Positions 1 to 12,400 of a DNA stretch of 64,000 nucleotides are shown in pieces (position 1 is the first letter of the stretch; each line of letters starts with the position of its first letter). A model generated the notes under the pieces. The model searched no databases. It was not told the origin of the DNA and saw only the letters and a list, made by a program, of their open reading frames with translations. A program made the position numbers and the translations under genes. The stretch covers positions 1-64,000 of the forward strand of contig NZ_QNQZ01000005.1 in the NCBI RefSeq assembly GCF_003390935.1. Reading direction: 5' to 3'. This DNA is from Lewinella sp. IMCC34191. Its GTDB lineage: Bacteria; Bacteroidota; Bacteroidia; Chitinophagales; Saprospiraceae.

Positions 1-487
1 TCACCGTCGATGTCGTCGTCACAAACGTCACCGATCGAGTCACCGTCCAGGTCAGCCTGGTCCGGGTTGGCGGTCGTGGGACAGTTATCGACCTCGTCGG
101 CGATGCCATCATTGTCGCTGTCGACGATCGTGGTACAAGCATCTCCGGTACCGTCGCCATCGCTGTCGGTTTGATCCGGGTTGGCGGTGGCCGGGCAGTT
201 ATCGGTATTGTCCGTCACGTAACCCTCCGGCTGCTCACAGGCAACCAGCGAGTCGTTCGGGTCACCGAAGCCGTCACCGTCCGCGTCCGCGTAGTAGGTC
301 GTGCTGGCCGCACCGATCGAAGCGTCCGTAGGATCGCAGTCGTCGGCGTTAGCTACGCCGTCACCGTCGATGTCGTCGTCACAAACGTCACCGATCGAGT
401 CACCGTCCAGGTCAGCCTGGTCCGGGTTGGCGGTCGTGGGACAGTTATCGACCTCGTCGGCGATGCCATCATTGTCGCTGTCGACGA
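1..487. repeat. 360-bp direct repeat inside the giant gene (MopE/TSP3 unit)
   Basis: Positions 1-127 are identical to 361-487. The flanking sequence (128-360 against 488 onward) is similar but diverged, so the period is 360 bp, or 120 residues. Each unit encodes thrombospondin-3 calcium repeats plus one MopE-type YYADxDGDGFGDP motif. The first copy is cut by the window edge, so more copies may follow to the left. Identity at the DNA level, not only the protein level, points to recent duplication or gene conversion. Confidence 0.85.
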
Positions 488-3400
488 CACCGGTACAGGC
501 GTCTCCTTGGCCGTCACCATCGCTGTCAGTCTGGTCCGGGTTAGCCGTGGACGGGCAATTATCGGTATTGTCCGCGACATAATTAGCAGGCGCGACGCAG
601 GCTTCGATAGGTTGGTTGGGATCACCAAAGCCATCACCATCGAAGTCGGCGTAGTAAGTATTGATTTCCTGGTTGGGGTTAGCGAAATCCGGGCAGTTGT
701 CTTCCGTGTCCGGGATACCGTCACCATCGGAATCCACACCCTCTCCCAGTGATCGTATCATGATCGTATCCCGGCCGATAGCACCGCCATCGTCCGTTAC
801 GGTGAGGGTTACCGAGTAAGCTCCGGCAGCAAAGTTTTGGGACACAATCCTTCCGGTAGCCGACCCACTTCCCCAGTTCCAGTTATAGGCAACAATGGTT
901 CCATCCGCATCGGAACTATTGCTGGCGTTCAGGTCGACGCGCAGGGGAGCCGGGCCGCTTAAAGGAGTAGCCTGAGCAACCGCGACCGGTGGGATATTCA
1001 ATGGTGGTTCCACCGTTACCCGCACGATGTCCGTGGCACGGCCACCGTCGTTGTCCGTCACCGTCAGCGTAATGGCATAAGCACCTTCCGCATTCAGTGT
1101 AATTTGGGGAGATACACCGCTAAGGTTGCCTCCGCCATAGGACCACTGGTAACTAGTAATCGTACCATCGTTGTCATACGACTCGCTGGCGTCCAGTTGA
1201 ACGACAAGCGGTGCAGGACCGGAGAGCGGAGTAGCCGCAGCGACCGCAACGGGCCGTAGGTTACCACCTTCGCAAGTAGGATCTTCCTGGCCGAAACCTT
1301 CCGGGAAGGTGCCGTCGTAATCCAGGTGGATCTTGTCAAGCTTGGCGCCATTCTCCCGGTAAGCAATGTCCAGGGTATTGAAACCATCCCGGAAAGCAAA
1401 GGGACTGTTGGCCACCTCGTTCCAGTTGAACTTGCCGTCCGTGATAATACCGGACTTCCATTCCAACCAGGTTCCATCGTTAATCCGAATCCAGAAAGAA
1501 TCGTCGCCGGAAGTAGCCGCCAGAACGCGGGCAAACATATGGTACCGTCCCGTCCGCATCTTTTCCATGACGAAGCGAATACGGTTACCGGGTACGTCAG
1601 CCGGGGGACCGGAACGGACCTCCTCGTTACTGACCACGTACGATCCACCACTGGCGGACGTGTCCGTTTCTATCATCCAGTTCGTTCCGACCTGGGCACA
1701 TTCAGCCTCCAGCCAGAATTCGTTCACGCCGATAATCGAAGGATCACAGACATCACCGATACCGTCATTGTCGGTGTCCAACTGATTGGGGTTGGGCGCC
1801 TGCGGGCAGTTATCGGTGTTGTTATCAACGTAATTCGGCGGTGGGCTACAGGCCATGATGCTGTCGGCGGGGTCGCCGTATCCGTCACCGTCGAAGTCAG
1901 CGTAGTACAGCTGGCCTTCAAACCGGGTCGGATCCAGTGGGTAACAGTCTTCAGTGTCTGGCACGCCGTCGTTGTCGTCATCCAGGTCACAAACATCACC
2001 TTCGCCATCGCCATCCGTATCGGTCAGATTGGAGGAGGTCCGGTTCGGGCAGTTATCCAAAGCGTTATCGACATAGCGTGGCGGGGCTACACACGCCAGG
2101 ATCGTATTATTCGGATCACCGTATCCATCGTTATCGAAGTCAGCATAGAAAGTGGACTGACTCTGATCCGGGTTTGGGAAATTCGGGCAGTTATCTTCTA
2201 CGTCCCGTATTCCGTCACCATCCGTATCGGCATCATTGTACTGTACAACCACGCGGACCTGGTCCGTATCGGTTGCGCCGTCATCGTCCGTAACGGTAAG
2301 GCTGATATCGTAGGTACCCTCATTGAGCACGGTCATGGGATTAACACCCACTGCTGATCCACCATTCTTCCACTTCCATTCGTAACTGATGATAACACCA
2401 TCGTTATCCTGGGAGAGACTTCCATCGAGGGTAACCGTAAGTGGATCAAGCCCAACCAGGGGACTTGCACTGGCTTCAGCGATAGGCGCATCGTTGGGCA
2501 GTGCTCCACAGTTAACAGCGGTCTCGCCAATTCCTTCCGGGGCTCCGGGCGTGGTGCTGAAGTAGAGCTTATCAAGCTGTGTACCGTTTTCGCGGTAAGC
2601 GATATCGATCGTATTCTCTCCGTCCAGGAGTTCGTACTGGCTATTGGTTTCCTGCTCGAGGAGGAATTCGTACCAGTTCCAGAAACCGTCAGGAGAGATG
2701 CCGCTATTCCAGCGGACCCATGATCCTCCATTTACACGGGTATAGAAAGAGTCATCGCTGGCGCTAGGAGCCAGGATCCGGGCGTAGATGTAGTAGGTTC
2801 CGGGTTGAACACCGTTCACCGTGAACCGGACGCGGTTTGCGGGAAGGTCTTCGGGTGGCGCGTTGGTGGAGTTTCCGTTTTCGAATACCACGTATTCGCC
2901 ATTCGAAGCTTCCGGATCCGAAAGTGTAGTCCATCCACTGCCAACCGCGGCACATTCGGCTTCCAGCCAGAAGTTGGTTCGACCGACAACCGAAGGATCG
3001 CAGGTGTTACCCACGCCGTCACCGTCGCTATCCATTTGGTCCGGATTATAAGTGTCGGGGCAATTGTCCGACCCGTCAATGACGTAACCCTCCGGAGCCG
3101 TACAAGCAGTCATGCTGTTGTTGGGGTCACCAAAGCCGTCACCATCGAAATCAGCGTAGTAGACCGTCAGTCGGCCTTCACTGCTGTTGTATGGGTTACA
3201 ATCTTCATCGTTGGGTACGCCATCGTCATCGATGTCGTCGTCACAAATGTCGCCGATACCGTCACCATCCGAATCCGTAATGTCGGTGGACGTAGTATTC
3301 GGACAATTGTCAAGGCGGTTGGCTACATAACCGGGAGGTGCGGTACAGTTTTCAACGAACACGTTCGGATCTCCCAGTCCGTCGTTATCCGCGTCGGCGT

Positions 3401-6400
3401 AGAAAGTAGGCAATAGCTGGGACGGATTCGGGATCAAAGGACAAACATCCTCTTCATTGACTACCCCGTCACCATCGTCATCGCCTCCAACGGCGAGAAC
3501 ACTCAAATGCGTGGTCGTGCTTCCGGTCTCCCCGCGATCATCGGTAACGGTCAGGGTGATGTCGTACTCACCCATGCCGAAGGTTTCGCGTGCTACGGCT
3601 CCCGTCGCAGATCCAGCGCTCCAGTTCCAAGCGTAATCGGTAATAAATCCATCCAGGTCAATCGACTCAGAAGCATCCATGCGGACGTTCAGCGGCGCTA
3701 CGCCGACATCAGGGCGGAGGCTCGCAACGGCGATTGGAGCTTGGTTGGCCGGTGGCTTACAGTTAATCGATTCCCCACCTAAACCATTCGGCTTGACACC
3801 GTCAAGGGCCAGGTACAGCTTATCCAGTCGGGCATTCGTTTCCCGGAACAGGATATCGATTGTTGTCTTTCCGTCGGGAAGTTCCATCGGACTACCGACA
3901 GCCTCGATCCAGTCGAAGTAACCGTAGGGGAAGCCTTGATACCAACGCTTCCATTCACCACCGTTGATACGAATCCAGAACGAGTCATCGCCTGAATTTT
4001 CGGCAAAAACCCTTCCGTACAGACGGTAGTTACCTGCCTGGACGTTATCGATGACATAGCGGAGACGGTTGTTCTCGGTATCCTCCGGCGGGCCGTTGAG
4101 GGAAGGGCTTCCCTGGTAAACGACGATCACACCATTAGATGCAGAATCCACCTGCATGGTAGACCAGTTGAATCCGACTTCACCACATTCTGCCTCAAGC
4201 CAGAAGATACTGGTGCCCGCGGCCGAACCGTCACACACATCGCCGGCTCCGTCGCCGTCACTATCTATCTGGCTGGGGTTAGCTGTGTAAGGGCAGTTAT
4301 CGGTATTGTCGGCAACGTAGTTTGCGGGTGCCAACGCACAGGTGACAAGCGAGTCCATGGGATCACCAAACCCGTCGCCGTCAAAGTCAGCGTAGTAAAC
4401 CTTGGCTCCTCCGACCAACGGGTTAAGCGGTTCGCAGTCGTCGAAGTCGAGGACGCCATCGTTATCGTCATCCTGGTCACAGCTGTTACCAATACCGTCG
4501 TTGTCCGTATCCGTAAGGTTACTGCTGCTAACGGTTGGACAGTTGTCGCGATTATTTGTTACGAAACCGGGCGGTGGAACGCAGGATCGAAGCGTCTCAT
4601 TGGGGTCACCGTAACCATCACGGTCCCGGTCAGCGTAAAACATCGTACCGGCCTGTACATCAACCGTAAGTTCCGAATCGTCGAAGGCACAGCCGTTCTT
4701 TCCACCTACCGTGTACTGGTAGGTTCTGGTGCCGGTGGTGATCCGTGGGTTGAACATGTCTGGAATGGCCATTCCATTCATGGTCCAGCTACCTCCAGCC
4801 TGTGGATTTCCACCCAGGCTCTTCAGCCTTTCGTAGAGACTGAAGGGGGCATCGGCTCCACAGACGGAGATCGTGCCCCCGGTACCTGCGCTTGCCTGAC
4901 TATTGTCTTCGTCGATGACGACGGATTCAATGCTCTTACAATTGCCCGAACCGGTAGCTTCAATACGATACGTTCCCGGCCGGGTGACTTCGATGGATGC
5001 AGTCGTTCCAACAAGTTGATTAGATCCGTCGTACCAGGCGTACGTTACCTCACTGCTGCTGCTAGCGGTAAGGGTTAGGGAGCTGACCGTACAGTTTAGC
5101 GTCGTCAAAGGTGCCTCGATAACGAGCTCCGCGGGTTGTCTCCCGGCTGAGACTTCGACGGTTTTCTGGATGGGGCAGTTGGCTCCGGAGGAGCTTAGCG
5201 TATACGTTCCGGCCAGAGTAACTACCGGGTTTTGTGCGGTCGAACGGAACCCTTCAGGTCCGGTCCACACGTATCCTCCGCCGCCCGTGATCGAACCACT
5301 GAGCTGCACAGATTGCGTGGTGCAGTCCAACACTTTGGGCTGGCCATCGGCGTTGGCATCCACTATGCATTCGATATCCGTGTCGTTGACGCGGATCGTG
5401 AAGGGGTCGGAAGCTGTCAGTCCATTATGGTCGGTACCGGTGACGGTCACCGCTACGTTGCTATTCGCCTGAGGCACCTCGGCGCTAATCGTAAAGATAC
5501 CGGTCAGCGAATCCAGAACGATCCATTCGGGCAGCGCAGCACCGCCGGCGAGGGTCGCTGAATAGGTCAGTTGGTTACCCGCAAAACCACGATCGAAGTA
5601 GCCGGATGCATCGTAGAGACGAGGCTCCAGTACGTTGACGGTCACATCCGGTACATTGGAAACCGTAGGTACGGCCTGTGGGCGGACGTTGGTCAGGTAA
5701 ATCACGTTGTCCTGCCAGTCGCAGTTACCGTTTCCGGGCACATCACAACCCTGACCGATGTTGTCCTGCACAACGATGTACTCATTGGGAATGACGTTTC
5801 CATCCCGGTTCACAGCCTTGTAGACGCGAACCGCGAGTTCTTCATTTTCGTCGTTCCCGTAGAGGTCACCGCCCCGCGAGCTATACCGGTTCATCTGGAT
5901 CCAGAACGGCACGTCGATCGTGGAAGAAGTTCCGCCGGCAACGTACTCGGTGTTCGAGAAGGTCTGGGGAAGCACACTCTGGAACCAGTAAGGACCGTGC
6001 CCCACGCTGGGACCAACGGTGTTCTCACCCGAAGCATCCAATATTCTGGTTTGGTTCGATCCACGAGAGTGGAAGGCGCCAAAGTTGATCAGCATGACTT
6101 CTTCCGAAGGGTCGGCCTGGACGAAGTATTTGCTATAAATCATATCGCCGTAGACCCCGGCATTGATATCAGCGTCGGTCGGGAAGGTGGACGGGGGATG
6201 GAGTACATAGTCTCCACGGCTGTCCTTGCCCATTTCCGTTTCAAAACCGAGTATTTCAAATAGTTGCTGTAGGGTCGGTTCGTTACTACCCTCCGGCGCA
6301 CTCATGTACGATCCGCTTAGGTGGACAAGCTGGTCGACGGCGTTATCCGCGTTGGACCGGATAACCAACTCTTCGGTCACGACCCGCCGGAACGGTCCTT

Positions 6401-9400
6401 CGTCCGTTACGAAGTTGAGGGTCACGTCGACGTAGTCACCCGGTTGGATAGCCAGACCTTCTACCGGCACATCCACACCGGTCACGGTATAGTTGTCAGT
6501 ATCCGTGGTGGTGATTTCGCGGATGATCAAAACCGATGAGCCGTCGTTGTGGATTCGGGCCACGTTTTGGGTCCGCGAACTCGTGGAGTCTCCGCGGAAG
6601 TTGTACGCCCGATCTATTTTGGTGAAACTGAACCAATCCTCAAACGGCCATCCGCGGTCTTCGCCCCGAATATTGGTCATGTTCTCCACGCGCAGCTGGG
6701 CTCCCGTGAAGGGTACCAGATCGAAAGAACGCGATTTGGAGGCCGTGTTATCTAATAGATCAGTTGCCGTTACCTCCAGAATATTGGTTGTCAGGGGTTG
6801 ACCTGCCGGAATCGATACGGTAAACGATCCGGTGTAATCGACGGGAGCTTCCCCGTTCAGTGTATAATAGAAGTCATCGATTCCACCGCTTCCGGATTTA
6901 TCAGTAGCGGTTAGGGTCACCAGCACTTCACCGTAGTATGCCCCCTGAGCGTTTTGGTTACCCCGAAGATTGATGGCAATCGCTGGATCAAAGGCGCTAC
7001 TGTCTACGGGAACGATATCGACGTATACAATCTTGGTGTTACCTAGAGAAGACGCTCCCACGTCATCCAGGGTGAGCCGGCCGTCACGCACCCGGACGGT
7101 GTCCACGCCTATGGCAAAGGTGGCATCCGCGGCGGGGGCGAAATTGTTGATAAGCACCGAATCCTCGGCACGCACGGTATGCAGGCTATTGAAGGCGATC
7201 GGGTCGCCTGCCGCAAGCTCTACCCGGTAGAGTCCGTTCTGAAGCTTGATCTCCCAGTCATGGGGGTTATTCTGCCCCAGCATGTCAAAGTGGTTGAAAG
7301 ACCGAAGCAGTTTATCGGAGTCGGAACTGAGGTTCGACAAGCCTCGCTCGTCACCCCGCGCTCCACTCACGTTGCTGGATGGCTTTCCGGTAGCAGGATC
7401 TATCCAGCCGTAAGTTTGCCCATTATCCCTGGGTCCGTAGGCTTCACCAACATCGGCCAGGTAGCCACCCGGGGGGGTAAAGGAATCATCCTGGAAGTTG
7501 ATTTTAATCGTTCCATCGGCATCGGGTTGATTGACCGTAACGGTAACCGATAGCACGGCTGACTCAAAGCCCGCGGCGATGGCGGTAACCTCGGCTTCAT
7601 AAACGCCGAAGGTGAGTAAGGAAGCGTCTACGCGAACGTCGATCAATTCCCCGTACGTGTAGCTACCTGGTAGCACCAGCCAGGTTTCGCTGCTCGATAG
7701 CTGGACGGCATCTTCGTCGATGTCACGGTTCGCAACCAGGTCCACGGTATAGGGACTGGACAGGCGACCTTCATTAGCTACCATATCCAGGGAGCTTGGC
7801 TCGAAGGTCAGCGCGGGTTCCGGCGCTACGTACGGTTTTGCATTCGTCAAGACGATTACATAGTCCTGGTAGTCACCGTTAGTGGCTTCTTCAAAGCCGA
7901 TGACATAGCTGTTCGGGACGAGGCGACCATTCCGATCGCGGGCCGGGTAGACACGCGTACGGTGCGCTACTCCTCCGGAGTTCAGCTCATCTTCCGTGTG
8001 GATCACACCCGTTGAGCCACCTACATTCACGTAAACACCGAAGCCGTTCTTGGTGGATACGGTAAATTGATCGCTACCGTTTGCCAGCGGCGGGAACAGC
8101 GTTTGCGCGGCAGTTAGGCCATTAGCCAACGTGCCAACCTGATTCAGGGTTACTTCACCATTGCGCTTCGTGTAGTAGCCGAAAGGCACGGAACCGGCAG
8201 GAGAGTAGCGTGCTACAACTTCCATTCCCATGGGTCCGGCACCCGCAGGTTCGAAGACTGCCTCATCAATTTCCTGACCACGCTGGAGGATGGTAACATC
8301 GTCACTAAGCGATTCCCACCCAACATCGATTCCGATGCCCAGGGTATTGACGACATCCTGGAAAGGCGGCTCGTAGCCTCCTTCCAGACCCCATTTCTTG
8401 AGGCCATGAAGTCCGAGACTAAAGGAACCGCCTTCGGTATTCGTCGTAAAGGTCAGGCTCGCTTCCTGGTATCCTTGGTCGTTGTCGTTGTTATCATTCG
8501 GGGGATCAAACGTGACGGCGTAATCCTGACTGGCATCGGGTGCCAGGGTAAGGCTAGTCGGTCCCGTAAAGGAGTAGTTTTTACCGTATGGGCCCTGAAT
8601 GCGAACAGCGCTGATATCCAGGGTGGCATTACCCGTATTGGTGATTGTCACCTGTTTGGTTTCGGACTGCGGGCCGTCGGGCCGCTGGTTCACCTCGAAG
8701 ATCATTTCTTCGGGAGTCGCGGTGATCTCGGGTGCCAGGACGAGGTTAGCAGGATCGACGTTGCGTATCACGACAACGATGTCCTGGTAATCGAAGCCAC
8801 TGGTATGTTCCTCGAAGGCCAGAATGAAGGTGTTGTCCACACCGGGAATTTCGTACACCCGAACGTGGTGGGGTGTGGCGGCATCGAAATCATTCAACGC
8901 ATCTTCCAGGAAAACTTCGCGATCGTTGAACGATGGCCACCGGCTATAAAAGCCGAATACTTCCGAAGTAGGACTGAATTCGGTACGACCCGAGATGGTA
9001 GGGGTAAGCGTCTGTCCGTTGCTCGCCGGAACATTGGTTACGGTAAACAGCTCTTGCGTCGACGTATTGATCCCGCTCTCATACCAGCCAAATGCGGTTA
9101 CCGGATTTTTGTCGACCGGTCCGTATACACCTAATATTTCAACGGTGACCGGACCGTCGGTTGCACGCTTGAAATACTGAATGCCGGATTCATCCCCGAG
9201 TAGATCGTTGTAATCCTTGCCCGCCGGCAGGTTGATTTGGTTACTGTTGGGGTTTTCATCGGCTACATCCACTTCGTAACCGTAGGTATCGAGGATTTGC
9301 TGTAGGGAGGGTTCGTTGGAACCTCCGGTACCTTTCTTACCCAGACCGCGGATTTCAATCTGCGCCGAGACGGGAGAGTTCGAGCCGCTTACCGTCAGTG

Positions 9401-12400
9401 TAGCCACCTTCGGGCCCTCGGTGGTGGGGTTGAAGGTCACGAAAATCGACGCCGACTGGTTGGGGTCCAGCGAAGAACGTACGGAGGAAGTATTGACCTG
9501 GAAAGATGCGGCATCCTGGCCCGAAAGAACGGCTGTCGGATTGATGAGTGCAGCATTGCCAGCATTCACCAAGAAGACCGTTTGCGGATCTTCCGGCACG
9601 CCGTCCGATGTTCCTTCCGTTATGAGTGTAGGGGAGGGAATGAGCTTTACGACAGGTTCCGGGGAACTCTGGTCGCTGGGCTTCAGCAGTACGATGGATT
9701 GATTGGCAAAGTCTGATACGTAGAGGTTACCGGTGATAATATCTTCGGTGATATCGAGGGGATCAGCGAATTCCTTGAAGCCTGGGATACCGATCTTGGT
9801 AGTCAGAATATCGCCGTTCGGGCCGTTGGGAATCAGCGCCATAATATCGCTACCGTTAGAGTAACGGCAGACCAGGATCGCTCCCTTCAGCTTTCCTCCC
9901 TCCGCATCGCTCTGGTAAACGATGGTTCCGTTGGGCGATTTGCTGTAACCGAAGTCAAAAGCGATACCGCGGTAATTCGGGTCGGGGGAAACGGTATTAT
10001 CATATCCTGCAACATCTACCGGACCCCGGTTTAGCACGAACTCGCCCCGCCGCGGATTGGGGTGTCCATAGTATCCTATGGGTTTGGTGGGATCGACGCG
10101 GAATAGGAAATCGCGTTGGGTGTTATTGCTGAAAGTAGCGGGGACGGGGGGAAACTTACCGCTTGGATCGTCGTAGTTGTAGAATGTACCGTTGACGCGG
10201 CGGGTGCCGTTTTCCGAAGCGGGTGTATTACTGCCGCCCGCCGTACCGTTGGTGGGAATGTACAGCTGCCCGTTGGGGTGCCAAACCAGGTCGTAGGCGT
10301 TGCGGATACCCGTAGCAAAAATGGTCAGCGGAGCATCGCGGTAGTAAGGGTTATACGTACCGTTATCGGGAAACTGCTGATCGGACTCAAAGTAAAATCC
10401 GTTACCCGTGCCCAGGGTGGGAGAATCAACGCTGGCGTTGTTGATGGCTTCCTGGTCCATCGTGGTTTTGGCATTCAGCGGCCAAGAGGATTCCGGAAGC
10501 TTATCCAGGTCCATCCGCAGGGTGGCTGCCGACATCAGGCGTTCCTTGCGGAAACCCCAGGAACCGTCGGGAGCTCCACCCGCCGTGTTACTGCCTACGT
10601 TGAAATAAAAAGTCCGCGGGTTGCTAGGATCAAAAACGATTCCGTTGATGAGGTGGTCGCGGCGGGAGCGGGGCAGGTTGGTAATCACCAACTTTTCCGT
10701 ACCCAGATTTGGGCCGGATAGCTGACTGATTTTACCGTCCCAGGGTGGACCGTTGGTTAGTCCGCCCGTAGCATGACTGATGTAGACGAGGAGGTTCGTG
10801 GCGGTAGCATTAGGTTCAAAAACCAGCCCGATGGCCGACCGGGTACCATATTTGTCCTCCAGCGTGGTGATGGTCTGCTTGTTGAGCAGGGTTCCGGTTT
10901 GCTCTTCGATGTCCCACCGGTCGATGGTACCGGTAATGCGGAGGCCGTACAGCTTTCTATCCGGTCCAATCGTAAGGGAGGAGTAGTATTCGCCGGTGGC
11001 GACGTCTCCCACGCGGGTGAAGGATACGTCGTCAAGTGCACCACCAGCATTGCCGTTATCCGCCGCGGTGGTGAAGACAGCCTCGTAGCGTTCGAAAGCC
11101 ACGCCGGTTAGGTCGGTGACACCGTCGACAACAAAGCGGTAGGTCGTATTGGCTTCCAGCGGAATTTCGGGGGTCAGGTTGATGGCGTCACCACCACCGC
11201 TTCCGTTCACGCTAGCGGGGATCTGTGTTCCATCGGAAAAGCGGAAAAGCTTAACCGTCGACCTGGTGATGGTACCGTTCTCAATACCAAAAATGCCATC
11301 CAGCCCATTAGGGAGGTATAGTTCGTTAGCGGAAATCGACGTGGTCAGGGACACATTGTCCTCACCGTTCGCGGGAATGCTACCCGTAATGCGCGGAATA
11401 CCGCTTTTGTCGGTCACGTTTGCGGTGATGACAAGTTGATCGGTGACGAAGCCATCAGCCGAAGCCGTCACGGTGGTGGAGTAGCGCCCTACGGATAGCC
11501 CTGACTTGATCCCGAACTGAAGTTTTCCCGGCGTCAAGTTGGCTGGGATATTGAGCCAGGCGGAACTAGAGGGGCTATCCGACAAAGTGATTGCCGGAGT
11601 CGAGCCGTCATTAGTGCGTAGATCGACGGTGAAAGACTGGCCGGTTTGAGACTTAGCCAGATCGAAACTGAGTTGATCGGGAGAGAAGATAAGCCCGGGT
11701 GTGTAGTCTTCAACTTCTACAGCAAAGTTGTCGAAGGAGAAACTGATCGCTTCATTAATAGCGGCCCGGCGGTGCGTGGTGTAGATTCCAGCAAAAGTGA
11801 GAGCGGCAGTGTTCGTGTTGAAATCGTGATCTGACCCCTCCTGCAGGGCAGCCGGTAAATCGAGGAAATTGCCGCGGCTGTTTACGACCTGCAATTCGTT
11901 GCCCCCGTCCGTGGTGTAGTAAGCAGACACACGGTCGAAAACGGGATCAATCTCCAGTCGAAGGCGAATGGTGGACTTGTTCGACTGAAAACTGTTGGAG
12001 AAGATTTCGGAAGTGATCAGGGTAGCAGGATCCGCCGGATCCTGGGACTCCACATAAAGTTGGACCCGCTGGGAATTATCCGTAACCTTAACTAAGGCTA
12101 CCTGTACGAAATTATCCTCGTCGAGGCCGTACCATATACCTGCTTGTTGATCGGCTGAAATAGCACTGCCCGCGAAGTCGGGCTGGGCCAGGTCTACACT
12201 CACATTGAACACACTGCCGGGCGCTACGAATCCCACACCCAGGCCGTTCACCTGGTTGTTACTGGTGGCGGCACCGACGGGCCGCTGAAACCGGGTTCCC
12301 TTGGTACTGGTCACGATCAGGCGACCGTCGACTACCTGCAGGCGTTCCGCTTCCAGGCCGGGGACAGTAGGGTCCGAGGGCTCGGAAGGAAACTCGTTAA

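Noticed and set aside
1-760. Possible CRISPR-like array because of regular repeats
   Set aside because: The 360-bp period, coding continuity and TSP3/MopE translation show protein repeats, not 20-40 bp repeats with unique spacers.
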